Assembly: GCF_007993655.1 (NCBI RefSeq)
Contig: NZ_CP029077.1
Span: forward strand, 1 to 64,000
From: Candidatus Deianiraea vastatrix
GTDB lineage: Bacteria > Pseudomonadota > Alphaproteobacteria > Rickettsiales > Deianiraeaceae
DNA length: 64,000 nt
Direction of reading: 5' to 3'
This document shows, in pieces, positions 18,854-27,684 of the stretch; position 1 is the stretch's first letter, and every line of letters begins with the position of its first letter. A model generated the notes under the pieces. That model was given only the letters and a program-made list of their open reading frames with translations, was not told the DNA's origin and ran no database searches. The position numbers and the translations under genes are program-made.

Positions 18854-19891
18854 TTATAGCAAGATATTATGTATTGTCTTTGCCCAATTATCTATAGTGT
18901 AAAATCTTGAGGCGTGATATGCCTGCATTGATGACCTTGCAAATTCCTCTTGTGATTTATTTAGCATATTTTCTATAGCGATTGCAAGGCTCTCTTCTGA
19001 CATTTCAGATGAAACAATACCGGGATTTTCCGATCTTGAAAGTATTTCTATGGAGCCGGATGTTGGAGTTGCAACAACGGGAACGCCGCATGCAAGAGCT
19101 TTTAATGTTGCAAGGCCAAATGGTTCGTCAAGGGATGATATGCAAAATATATCTATGTTATCCATAAAATGTTGTACATCATTAATCCAAGATAGAAATT
19201 CTATTTTCTCAAGATTTATAGCATCTGGCATCGGAAAGTCTATATCTTTTATTGACCCGCCTGCAATTGAGACATTAAAATTATAGCCCTTTTTCTGTAA
19301 AATGACTACTGCTTTTAAGAACATTTCAAGCCCTTTGATTGGATGAAATCTTTGCATCCATCCTATTGTTGGAACATCTTTTTTCTCTCTTTGTGTGAAT
19401 TTTAAATCGCTTAAATCGACAAAGTTATCGATATTTACTATACGCTCTGAAGGTATGCCATATTTTAGCATTTTTTGTCTAGCGCCTGTATTTAAAACTG
19501 CTATAATGTCAGTTTTTTTTGATTCCGGCTCACTTATTTCGCAGTGTTCAATAAAAATAAATTTTGGCTTTTTTTTCATAAAAAATCTTGCAAGCAGGAG
19601 CATTTTTTGAGCCTTTCTGCCGTGCATAATAACATGTGTAACACTATATTTTTTGACAATTTTTGCAATTGAGAATGCTGTAAAAATATCATAGTTTGAA
19701 AATGGCAAAATAAAGCATGTATATGGAATATTTTTCATTTTATCGTATAATACGCTTCTTACATTAAATAAACTTATTACTTTATATCCAACTTTTGGCA
19801 GGAACTCGCTATATTTTATACCCATTTCTTCAAGCCCACCAATGCCAGCGCCAATCATTGCATTTAGAATTATTTTATCATTATTTTTCAT
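18854..19891 (-). CDS. Glycosyltransferase family 4 (GT-B)
   Basis: A two-domain GT-B glycosyltransferase that transfers a sugar from a nucleotide donor. The second half contains the family signatures: IGWMQRFHPIKGLEMFLKA (donor-domain start), a Gly-rich VSIAGG, and the EX7E region in SLDEPFGLATLKALACGVPV. The N-terminal GAGIGGLEEMG loop is the acceptor-side glycine motif. I chose the ATG at 19891 (MKNNDKIIL) over 19912 because it fits the usual N-terminal strand; it gives 345 residues. It overlaps the upstream zinc-protein gene by 11 bp. The acceptor is unknown; lipopolysaccharide core or capsule sugar is plausible. Confidence 0.82.
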   Translation of the reverse strand: MKNNDKIILNAMIGAGIGGLEEMGIKYSEFLPKVGYKVISLFNVRSVLYDKMKNIPYTCFILPFSNYDIFTAFSIAKIVKKYSVTHVIMHGRKAQKMLLLARFFMKKKPKFIFIEHCEISEPESKKTDIIAVLNTGARQKMLKYGIPSERIVNIDNFVDLSDLKFTQREKKDVPTIGWMQRFHPIKGLEMFLKAVVILQKKGYNFNVSIAGGSIKDIDFPMPDAINLEKIEFLSWINDVQHFMDNIDIFCISSLDEPFGLATLKALACGVPVVATPTSGSIEILSRSENPGIVSSEMSEESLAIAIENMLNKSQEEFARSSMQAYHASRFYTIDNWAKTIHNILL

Positions 19892-20024
19892 ATTTGTTAA
19901 AAATTTTACCACAATACTGACATTTTACTACTTTTTCATTTTCTTTATATTCGATATATATTTTTGGATGTTTAATGTTATCTTGCCCATCGCATGAAAC
20001 TTTTGTATCTTCTTCTTTTGACAT
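19881..20024 (-). CDS. CHCC zinc-finger protein, NDUFS6-like
   Basis: A 47-residue protein starting MSKEEDTKVSC. It has Cys11, His19 in the triplet KHP, and a C-terminal CQYC pair at 35-38, exactly the CHCC zinc-finger arrangement of the family that includes the complex I subunit NDUFS6. Alphaproteobacteria often carry such short homologues. A longer frame reaches 20213, but it would overlap the divergent RNase D start and lacks conserved features; an alternative start at 20042 adds six residues. It overlaps the glycosyltransferase start by 11 bp. A role in complex I assembly is inferred from the family. Confidence 0.7.
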   Translation of the reverse strand: MSKEEDTKVSCDGQDNIKHPKIYIEYKENEKVVKCQYCGKIFNKYEK

Positions 20025-20146
20025 AAAATTAAGAATTTTCATAGCTATACACGAAATAAAATATTTTGCAAGCTTTTTTAATATTGACAATTTTACTTGC
20101 AAATTAAAAAATAATGTAGATTTTAATGTTATGTCTAGCGTGAAAT

Positions 20147-20779
20147 ATGAATAAAATAAATTTACATTACCAAGATTTGCCAAATGATGTTGTTTTAAAC
20201 GGCGATATTGCAATTGACACCGAGGCTATGGGCTTGCAAATTCCAAGGGATCGCCTTTGTCTTGTTCAGCTTTGCGACGAAGATAGAAATGTTCATTTAG
20301 TGCAGTTTCGCAGAGATGACAATGGAAATGTCAATTACAATGCGAAAAATTTGATAGCATTGTTGCAAGATTCCAAGCGTCAGAAAATTTTTCACTACGG
20401 TAGATTTGATATTGCAATTATGATGCATTATTTTAAGATTGAAAAAATTCCAAACATTTTTTGCACAAAAATAGCGTCAAAGCTTGCAAGAACGTACACA
20501 GATCATCATGGGCTGCGCACTATTGTTATGGAATTATGCGGCGTAGAGCTTAAAAAAGAGCAACAATCAAGCAATTGGGGGGCTGAGGAACTTACTCATG
20601 AGCAAAAGAAATATGCTGCAAACGATGTAATTTATCTTCATGAAATGCGTGAAAAATTAACGCAAATGCTTTATGAAAATGGAAGATTACCGCTTGCAAG
20701 GGAGTATTTTTCATTTTTACACACCATCTGCAAAGCTGATTTACTTGGCTTTCTTGGTAGCGAGATTTATAATCACTAA
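20147..20779 (+). CDS. rnd: Ribonuclease D (short alphaproteobacterial type)
   Basis: RNase D is a 3'-5' exoribonuclease that trims tRNA and other stable RNA precursors. The DEDDy catalytic residues are visible: D24 and E26 in AIDTEAMGL, an Asp in HYGRFDIAIM, and the Tyr/Asp pair in YAANDVIYLHEM. At 210 residues it has only the exonuclease domain and lacks the HRDC domains of the longer E. coli enzyme, as is usual in Alphaproteobacteria. Its 3' end lies beside an inserted gene fragment (see 20821-21088) but its own stop is intact. Confidence 0.9.
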   Translation: MNKINLHYQDLPNDVVLNGDIAIDTEAMGLQIPRDRLCLVQLCDEDRNVHLVQFRRDDNGNVNYNAKNLIALLQDSKRQKIFHYGRFDIAIMMHYFKIEKIPNIFCTKIASKLARTYTDHHGLRTIVMELCGVELKKEQQSSNWGAEELTHEQKKYAANDVIYLHEMREKLTQMLYENGRLPLAREYFSFLHTICKADLLGFLGSEIYNH

Positions 20780-20820
20780 TTGATATTCCTCCTCACCTTC
20801 GACACTACCCCCCTTGCCCC

Positions 20821-21088
20821 CCTTTAAAACCATCATAAAAACTATATTCAATACCAAATTTTGGGCAAATTGATTCAATAAATTTCTTCGTGCTTGTGTA
20901 CGTTCCGTCTGATAAAAGTATGTGATCTCCGCTTGAGACATAAGATAAAATCGCAGTTGTAACCGCGCTCATTCCGCCGTTTGTGATTATTGAAAAGTCG
21001 CCTTTTTCAAGTTTAGACATTGTGTTTGCAAGTTCAAAAATTGTTGGATTTCCGATGCGTCCGTATTCTGGGAATGGGTTTAGGTCTT
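20821..21088 (-). pseudogene. Orphan 268-bp fragment identical to part of the metC-like gene
   Basis: These 268 bases match 40295-40562 base for base in the same orientation (offset 19474). They correspond to an internal part of the PLP-dependent cystathionine-lyase-type gene, about residues 60-148 from its ATG. There is no start region, no active-site Lys and no 3' end, so it is a non-functional copy. It sits between convergent rnd and PBP1a and accounts for most of the 324-bp gap between them. Absence of any mismatch means the copy is very recent, kept identical by gene conversion, or an assembly artefact. Confidence 0.9.
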
Positions 21089-21103
21089 GGATTTTGGTGA
21101 TGT

Positions 21104-23692
21104 TTAATAAATTCCGGTAATGTCTGCCTGAGCCTGAGAGTCTTGTGTATCATTATTTGTTTCCTCATTATTGATTGTATCTTCAATTAGGAAAACCTCT
21201 TTTATAGTTTTTGCATTTTTTCGTGAAGGAATTTTACCAGTTTCGATGTCGATATCAATAAATTTCAAACCTTCTGGGGCAATTGGGGCTTTTGGTGGGT
21301 ATATTTTAACGATTTGCGACATTATTTCATTTGCAATTGGAAGTGCCGTAACTGCGCCGTATTCATTTACGCCAAGGCTTTTTGGTATGTCATATCCGAT
21401 GTAAACTCCGATTAAATAATCTGTTGAGCCGCCTATGAACCATAGGTCTTTTGCGTCATTTGTTGTGCCTGTTTTACCAAGCAAGAGACCTGGTGCCAGA
21501 GCGCCAAATTTCGCTGCTGTACCTCTTGTTGCAGAGCCTTGCAGGAGGCTTGTTATTTGATATGCAAGTCGTGGATCTATTATTTGATCTCCAACCTCTC
21601 TTTCTTCATTAGATGCGAATATTTTATTTGATAAATCATCCATTATATCTTCAATATTATCTGTATTTTTGGTTTTCTCAGTTTCATCTTTTGGAATTTC
21701 GTTTTCTTTAGTCGTGTTTTCAAACTTTTCTGCATCGCCAATTTTTTCAATACTTACAATAGGGCAATGTTTTGCTTTTATTCCGCCATTTATAATAATG
21801 GAATATCCAGTTAATATATTGACTAATGTTGTATCAAAAGTGCCGAGGGCGGTTGATAAATTTGGCTCTGCGTTATCAGTTATGCCAAGTCTTGCAAGCA
21901 GTGGTGGCAATTTTGATGCGCCAACATCGTTCATTACGCGAGCAAGTGGTGAATTTAATGATTTTTCAAATGCACGACGCAGTGTTATTGCGCCACTGTG
22001 ATCTTTTGTGTTATTTACAGGCATCCAAGCGCCACCGCCACCTGTTGCAATTTGTACATCAGAGTCTATGATTATGTTGTTTAGTTTAAAGCCTGATTCT
22101 AGTGCTGCAAGATATGAAAAAGGTTTTGCAACTGATCCTGGCTGTCTTTTTGCCTGAAATGCCCTATTGAAGCTGCCGGGAATATCTAAATAACCCCCAA
22201 CCATGGCAATTATTTCAGCGGTTTGTGGATTAATAATCGTTACCGCACCGTTTATTTCCGGTATTTGGTCAAGTGTATACTTATCACCATTTTTTTCAAC
22301 AACAATGATGTCACCTATTTCAAAAATATCAGATGGAGTTTTAATTTCTTGTCCAAGTTGTAGATTTTCCAGTCTTTTTCGTGCCCATTTTAGATCATTG
22401 AATGCAATTTTAGATTTTTCATTTTTTGTCATTTCTATTTCAACACAGTCGTTACTTATATTTGTAATTACTGCAATTTTATTTTCACCAAGGAGATCTG
22501 GAGTATTGAAGCTATCTAAGCATTTTTGTATTTTACGAACATCTTCGCATTTTCCAATAGGGCCTTTATATCCATGTCTTTTATCATAATTTTTGATTCC
22601 ATTATTTAGTGCTTTATACGCCATATCATATATTTGGTAATCAAATTTTGTTTTTATAAGATAGCCATCTTGTTCAAGATTTTCGCGTAAAATTTGTTTC
22701 TCATTTTCAAGATAATAAGTTACATATTCTATGTATGAATATGGTTTTCTTGTAAAGGTTTTATTTTTAAGATTAATTGGTTGTTCAAGTGATTCATTCA
22801 TTTCTTCTTTTGTTATATACTGTTCTTCAAACATTGATTTTATAATCCAGTTTCGTCTATTTAATGTAGCGGCCTTACCTTTTCTTGGATCAAGAGTTGA
22901 GGGTGCTTTTGCAAGGGATGCAATTAATGCGCTTTCTGATATAGTTATATCTTGAACAGACTTGCCAAAATATTCATTACTTGCCGCTTCAACGCCGTAG
23001 CTTTTTGAGCCAAGATATATTTGATTGAGGTAAATTTCCATTATTTCTTCTTTAGACATTATTTTGGAAATTCTGTAAGACAGTATCATTTCTTTTAGTT
23101 TGCGGGTTAAAGTTCGTTCTTTTGAAAGAATAGTATTTCGTACGACTTGCTGAGTTATTGTTGATGCGCCGTGGATTTTACGACCTGATAAAAAATATAT
23201 CGGACTTGTAATGCAAGCACGAAAAAGACCTTGGAGGTCAATTCCTTGATGCGTGTAGAAATTTCTATCTTCTGCTGATATGAAAGCATTGATGAGGTGT
23301 TTTGGAATTTTATCAATTGAAATGAAAATACGCCTTTCGTTTGCAAATTCACCAACTAATTTACCATTTATATCAACTATTTTACTAGACATTATAGGGC
23401 GATAATTTTTCATTGCAGATATATCTATTTCTTGTTTCCATAAAATATACGCATAGAAAGAAATTGAAATTGCAACAATTGATCCAACTACGAATATCAT
23501 TATTATAAATCTTTTGAATAAATTTCTTTTTGCAAGAAAGGGGGAAAAAAGTTTAACAAATATTATTGTAAGTGAATTTATTATTCCTGTTATTATATAT
23601 AAGAAAATTTTGATTAAAATTCTTTTTATTTTTTTAAATATTCCAATAATTCCAATCCAACGCATATTATTTATTTCTATAAGATATTTCAT
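21104..23692 (-). CDS. mrcA: Penicillin-binding protein 1A (bifunctional peptidoglycan synthase)
   Basis: A class A PBP that polymerises glycan strands and cross-links peptides in the periplasm. There is a membrane anchor at about 60-85, a glycosyltransferase domain with catalytic Glu141 in AEDRNFYTHQGID, and a transpeptidase domain with the SxxK motif in PGSVAKP (Ser near 520), SLNSP as the SxN motif, and GKTGTTNDAKD as KTG. The 862-residue length is normal. Two starts fit: 23692, overlapping ispB by 26 bp, or 23665 (MRWIGIIGI), just past the ispB stop. Neither has a clear Shine-Dalgarno. A working class A PBP implies a real cell wall, unlike many intracellular Rickettsiales. Confidence 0.93.
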   Translation of the reverse strand: MKYLIEINNMRWIGIIGIFKKIKRILIKIFLYIITGIINSLTIIFVKLFSPFLAKRNLFKRFIIMIFVVGSIVAISISFYAYILWKQEIDISAMKNYRPIMSSKIVDINGKLVGEFANERRIFISIDKIPKHLINAFISAEDRNFYTHQGIDLQGLFRACITSPIYFLSGRKIHGASTITQQVVRNTILSKERTLTRKLKEMILSYRISKIMSKEEIMEIYLNQIYLGSKSYGVEAASNEYFGKSVQDITISESALIASLAKAPSTLDPRKGKAATLNRRNWIIKSMFEEQYITKEEMNESLEQPINLKNKTFTRKPYSYIEYVTYYLENEKQILRENLEQDGYLIKTKFDYQIYDMAYKALNNGIKNYDKRHGYKGPIGKCEDVRKIQKCLDSFNTPDLLGENKIAVITNISNDCVEIEMTKNEKSKIAFNDLKWARKRLENLQLGQEIKTPSDIFEIGDIIVVEKNGDKYTLDQIPEINGAVTIINPQTAEIIAMVGGYLDIPGSFNRAFQAKRQPGSVAKPFSYLAALESGFKLNNIIIDSDVQIATGGGGAWMPVNNTKDHSGAITLRRAFEKSLNSPLARVMNDVGASKLPPLLARLGITDNAEPNLSTALGTFDTTLVNILTGYSIIINGGIKAKHCPIVSIEKIGDAEKFENTTKENEIPKDETEKTKNTDNIEDIMDDLSNKIFASNEEREVGDQIIDPRLAYQITSLLQGSATRGTAAKFGALAPGLLLGKTGTTNDAKDLWFIGGSTDYLIGVYIGYDIPKSLGVNEYGAVTALPIANEIMSQIVKIYPPKAPIAPEGLKFIDIDIETGKIPSRKNAKTIKEVFLIEDTINNEETNNDTQDSQAQADITGIY

Positions 23693-24632
23693 TTAAAAAC
23701 TGCAACATAATTGAACGATCTTTTGAGTCGTTAAAGGTTAAAAGCGCATCTTTTGCAAGATTTACATATTTTTCTGATTCGTCTATAATTTTAGATTTTA
23801 TCTCGTATTTATTCATTAGAGCCAAAATGGCATTTATATCATCTTCAGATGCAGTGTGATTTTTATTGGTAAATATTTGGTTGACCGTGTTCATTTCATC
23901 TTGAGTAGCATATTGTTTTAGCATTATGACTGGAATTGTAAATTTTTTTGTTTTTATGTCTGAAAATTGAGGCTTTCCTGAATCTTTTTCTGTGGAAAAA
24001 TAGTCTATTAAATCATCAATAATTTGAAAAGCAATTCCTATGTTTTTACCGAAAATTTTAGCCTTTTCAACGAGATTTGAATTTGCAATTATTGAGCCAA
24101 TTTCGGCTGAGATTTCAAATAGGCGTGCTGTTTTTTTATCTATAATTGTTAAATAGTCTTGCATTTGTATATCTGAATTTGAGATCAAGATTTCCTCTTC
24201 TATTTCCCCGCAAACAACATCTTCGCAGGCATTTGCGATGATTTTTGTTATTTCATTATCATTTTGCGCAGCCATTAATTTAAAGCTTGTAGAAAACAAT
24301 ATATCTCCGGCTAAAATTGATATTCTATTTGTTTCTGCCTTATTTAGAGTTAAAGATCCACGCCTTTGGGATGAATCGTCTATTACATCATCGTGAACAA
24401 TGGTAGCAAGGTGTAAAATCTCTATTATTGAGCCGAATAAAACCGCCTTATTACGAATATTTTCATCTATATCTGATGAGATTTTAGATAAACTATATAA
24501 AATAAGAGACCTAGTCATCTTTCCAGATGAATAGGGTATTTTAGACACAATATCCTTGACGAAAGGTGAATCATAGCTAAGGTTATTTGCTATAAATCCC
24601 TTTACATCAAATAGATAATCTTTGTAGTCCAT
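23667..24632 (-). CDS. ispB: Polyprenyl diphosphate synthase (IspB-type)
   Basis: A long-chain trans-prenyl diphosphate synthase that condenses isopentenyl diphosphate onto an allylic primer, giving the octaprenyl-type side chain of ubiquinone. The two Asp-rich motifs are present: DDVIDD at residues 81-86 and DDLIDY in QIIDDLIDYF. The length of 321 residues fits IspB rather than the shorter farnesyl synthases. It lies 16 bp downstream of acpP, with a hairpin immediately before its ATG, and is contiguous with the PBP1a gene. The usual GGKRxRP motif is degenerate (SSGKMTRSL), so chain length is not certain. Confidence 0.85.
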   Translation of the reverse strand: MDYKDYLFDVKGFIANNLSYDSPFVKDIVSKIPYSSGKMTRSLILYSLSKISSDIDENIRNKAVLFGSIIEILHLATIVHDDVIDDSSQRRGSLTLNKAETNRISILAGDILFSTSFKLMAAQNDNEITKIIANACEDVVCGEIEEEILISNSDIQMQDYLTIIDKKTARLFEISAEIGSIIANSNLVEKAKIFGKNIGIAFQIIDDLIDYFSTEKDSGKPQFSDIKTKKFTIPVIMLKQYATQDEMNTVNQIFTNKNHTASEDDINAILALMNKYEIKSKIIDESEKYVNLAKDALLTFNDSKDRSIMLQFLNEISYRNK

Positions 24633-24634
24633 AA

Positions 24635-24656
24635 TAGCATAATAATAATTATGCTA
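24635..24656. promoter_or_regulatory. Perfect 9-bp hairpin spanning the acpP stop and ispB leader
   Basis: TAGCATAAT (24635-24643) and ATTATGCTA (24648-24656) form a perfect stem with a 4-base loop. On the coding (minus) strand it ends two bases before the ispB ATG and covers the acpP stop. It may tune ispB translation or stabilise the acpP end. A T-run follows only on the plus strand, so it is not a normal terminator for these genes. Confidence 0.45.
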
Positions 24657-24885
24657 CTTTTTTTGATATATAATCAACAACATTTTGTACAGTTCTAATT
24701 TTCTCAGCATCTTCATCTGGAATTTCTATGCTAAACTCTTCTTCAAGAGCCATAACAAGTTCAACTGTATCAAGGCTATCGGCACCTAGATCTTCAATAA
24801 AAGAGCTTTCAAGCTTAATATCTGACTCGCTAACGCCAACTTGGTCTGAAACAATTTTCAGAACCCTAGAATTAATATCGTTCAT
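24649..24885 (-). CDS. acpP: Acyl carrier protein
   Basis: ACP carries growing acyl chains during fatty acid synthesis and also supplies LpxD. The 78-residue acidic protein has the phosphopantetheine attachment motif GADSLD with Ser37, and the typical helix that follows ([12 protein letters not shown]). It is divergent from fabF across a 269-bp intergenic region, rather than directly upstream of it as in many Proteobacteria. ispB follows it on the same strand. Confidence 0.97.
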   Translation of the reverse strand: MNDINSRVLKIVSDQVGVSESDIKLESSFIEDLGADSLDTVELVMALEEEFSIEIPDEDAEKIRTVQNVVDYISKKVA

Positions 24886-25154
24886 GAATTAAAAAAACAT
24901 TTAAGCTATTGTTAAGCCAAAAATATAAAAGTCAAATCTTTATTTATAAAATAAAAAATATATAGTTATTATCGTTCATATAAGTATATAGTTTTGTTTT
25001 TATTATTCAAAATAGCATTCTGTTTTATTGATGATGGCTGTTTATTGGTTTTTTGGTATATTTATTAAAAATATGTATAATATAATTATATATAATGAAA
25101 AAACACTTGCAAAATAATTTTTCATTACATAATATAAAAAAAATATTTGCATTT

Positions 25155-26441
25155 ATGAGCCGTCGCGTAGTTGTAACTGGAATGGGAATTGTTTTACCGG
25201 GTGGGTATAATGTTAAGTCAGTATGGGATAAAATCACCAATTCTGTCTCTTTTGTTTCAAATATTGATAATTTTGATTCGTCCATTGTAAATACTAAAAT
25301 TGCAGCGGAAATTAAGTGGCAAGGCGGTAATTTTGAAGGCAAAAGCGGTCATGTTTACGAAAATTTGTTTAATCCTGAGGAGGCTGTTGATAAAAAGGAA
25401 GTAAAACGCATGGATAAGTTTATAATATATGGCATACATGCTGCAGATCAGGCGGTTTTAGAGTCTGGAATAAATAGCGAGAATATAAATAAAGATAGAG
25501 TTGGTGTTTTACTTGGATCTGGTATTGGAGGCCTTGCAACTATTGAGGATAACGATAAAATTTTGCATTCGCAGGGTATTAGAAAAATAAGCCCATTTTT
25601 TATACCATCTGTATTGATAAATTTGATTTCGGGTCAGGTTTCTATGAAATATGGCTTTCGTGGTCCAAATTTTGGCGTAGTTAGTGCTTGCGCAACGGCT
25701 GGACATGGAATAGGCGAGGGTGCAAGGGCTATTTTATGTGATGATGCTGATATTATGGTAGTTGGCGGAGCTGAATCTGCAATTTCGCCGCTTGGAATTG
25801 CCGGATTTAACGCACTTCGTGCACTTTCGACCAATAATGACAATCCAACTTCAGCGTCAAGACCGTGGGACCGCGACAGAGATGGCTTTGTTATGGGTGA
25901 AGGGGCTGCTGTTTTAGTGCTTGAGGAATACGAACATGCAAAAAAGCGTGGGGCGAAAATTTACTGCGAACTTGCAGGATATGGCGCTTCCGCTGATGCA
26001 TATCACTTAACCGCTCCGCATCCTGAGGGCGATGGCGCGCTTGCTGCTATGAAAATAGCTATAAATAAAGCAAAAATTAATCCTTCCGATATAAATTATA
26101 TTAATGCCCATGGAACATCAACGCCTATGGGAGATGAAATTGAAGTCAAAGCACTAAAGAGATTGCTTGGCGAAAATGCAAAAAATGCAATAGTATCTTC
26201 AACAAAATCGGCAACTGGGCATTTACTTGGCGCGGCAGCTGCAATAGAGGCGGTATTTTCAATAATGGCGATAGAAACTGGCATAATTCCGCCAACTCTT
26301 AATCTTGAAAATCCATCTGACGGATGCGACCTTGATTTTTGTCCAAAAACTTCTAAAAAAGCAAGTGTGAAGACGGTATTATCCAATTCATTTGGCTTTG
26401 GTGGGTGTAATGCGTCTTTGCTGTTTAAAAAGGTTGAATAA
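25155..26441 (+). CDS. fabF: Beta-ketoacyl-ACP synthase II
   Basis: FabF condenses malonyl-ACP with acyl-ACP in fatty acid elongation. The Cys-His-His triad is present: Cys179 in SACATAGHG, His319 in NAHGTSTPMGD and His356 in SATGHLLGAAAA. I chose the ATG at 25155 (MSRRVVVTGMG), the conserved family start, giving 428 residues. A frame open from 25095 adds 20 residues with no counterpart in the family. The gene is divergent from acpP. The 269-bp region between them holds no other gene that I can see. Confidence 0.95.
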   Translation: MSRRVVVTGMGIVLPGGYNVKSVWDKITNSVSFVSNIDNFDSSIVNTKIAAEIKWQGGNFEGKSGHVYENLFNPEEAVDKKEVKRMDKFIIYGIHAADQAVLESGINSENINKDRVGVLLGSGIGGLATIEDNDKILHSQGIRKISPFFIPSVLINLISGQVSMKYGFRGPNFGVVSACATAGHGIGEGARAILCDDADIMVVGGAESAISPLGIAGFNALRALSTNNDNPTSASRPWDRDRDGFVMGEGAAVLVLEEYEHAKKRGAKIYCELAGYGASADAYHLTAPHPEGDGALAAMKIAINKAKINPSDINYINAHGTSTPMGDEIEVKALKRLLGENAKNAIVSSTKSATGHLLGAAAAIEAVFSIMAIETGIIPPTLNLENPSDGCDLDFCPKTSKKASVKTVLSNSFGFGGCNASLLFKKVE

Positions 26442-26554
26442 TTGATAATTTGCAGATTTAACCGATGAAATAGGTTGAATTTTTATTGAAAGATAGAGGT
26501 AAAAAATACTTGAATTATACTTTTTGTTGTATTTAATTATAAAAAGGCTTTAAA

Positions 26555-27571
26555 ATGGATTACACAAAAGAGAGAAATAATTTAATTGATGTGTGGAATA
26601 TATCTTCATCTTCGCTGCTTACGACTCTTGACATTCCAGAAATATTTTTCCAAACCGGTATAGAATTTGAGTTTTACCTTGTGCAAAAAAGTGATTTTGC
26701 CCTAAATCCAAGTGAGATAAAAAAGCCGCTGCCTAAAGAATTTCAAAACTATCGGAAATTTAGCTATAAAGATGACGAAATTCGTGAATTTTCTTCCAAG
26801 ATAAAAGATAAAATGAAGGAATTTGATGTAAATATTACAGATGTTGAAAGCGAAGATGGAAAAAATCAATTTGAAATAACTTTTGAAAAAATTCCCCATG
26901 TTGTTGCGTGCGCTGACGGGATTGTAAGATTTAAGAAATACGCCTGCGAGATTGCAGAAAGTCTTGGATTTTACTTCATCACAAAGGCAAAACCATTTGC
27001 ACATGACGCGGGAAACAGTATGCATGTTAATATTTCGCTTTATAATGACAAATATTCCAATATTTTTCAGCATTTTGGTAATTTTTCGCCTCTTATTAAA
27101 AATGCAATAGGCGGCATTATGGAAAATGCAAAGGCGCTGGTTTATTTATCAGCTGGAGATGACGAAAATTCATATTTTCGCTTTACAAGACCTATATTTG
27201 GGCAAATGCACAGAAATTATCCAACAAATTTTTCATGGGGGATGAACAATAGAACCTGCATGATTCGTCTTCCTTACAGCAAAATAATGAACATGCAAGA
27301 TGCCAGAATTGAGTTTCGTATGCCATGCCCAGATAGCAATCCGTATAAGCTTTTTTGCGGCTTGGTTTATGCGATAACTTATGGAATATGCAATAATTTA
27401 GAGCCAAGTGAGCCTATTTATGGCGATGCATTTGACAGAAAGTATGACGATCTGCTCGAAATTATTCCAAAAAATCTCGAAGATGCAAAAAAAATGTATA
27501 TTGGCAGTAAAGTCTCTTCCATAATACAAGGTTTTATTGGCGATATTAATAAAGTGCTATATATTAAATAA
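26555..27571 (+). CDS. Glutamine-synthetase-family protein lacking the N-terminal domain
   Basis: The 338-residue product matches the catalytic beta-barrel of glutamine synthetases: IEFEFYL at about 36-42 (metal-binding Glu), NQFEITFE, AGNSMHVNIS near 152-161 (compare GSGMHVH), NNRTCMIRLP, and RIEFRMPCPDSNPY (compare RIEHRxPxxxANPY). It is 100 or more residues shorter than standard enzymes because the N-terminal beta-grasp domain is absent; the first conserved motif comes only 35 residues from the start. It could be a gamma-glutamyl-amine ligase relative or a form needing another partner. It stands alone between fabF and virB11. Superfamily assignment is good; substrate is unknown. Confidence 0.7.
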   Translation: MDYTKERNNLIDVWNISSSSLLTTLDIPEIFFQTGIEFEFYLVQKSDFALNPSEIKKPLPKEFQNYRKFSYKDDEIREFSSKIKDKMKEFDVNITDVESEDGKNQFEITFEKIPHVVACADGIVRFKKYACEIAESLGFYFITKAKPFAHDAGNSMHVNISLYNDKYSNIFQHFGNFSPLIKNAIGGIMENAKALVYLSAGDDENSYFRFTRPIFGQMHRNYPTNFSWGMNNRTCMIRLPYSKIMNMQDARIEFRMPCPDSNPYKLFCGLVYAITYGICNNLEPSEPIYGDAFDRKYDDLLEIIPKNLEDAKKMYIGSKVSSIIQGFIGDINKVLYIK

Positions 27572-27684
27572 ACTATAACTATACTATAATATAGAAAAAA
27601 TGAATGATAATATGCCTTTTATAAAAAAAACTTGACTTTTAGAATCTGGTTTCAATTTTATTATCTGCTGACCTATTTGAAATA

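Noticed and set aside
20741-21020. Short minus-strand frames after rnd as genuine genes
   Set aside because: They arise from the duplicated internal metC-like fragment and junction sequence, without a start region or active-site Lys.
25025-25342. Minus-strand frame overlapping fabF
   Set aside because: It is antisense to the well-supported fabF start and has no recognisable features.
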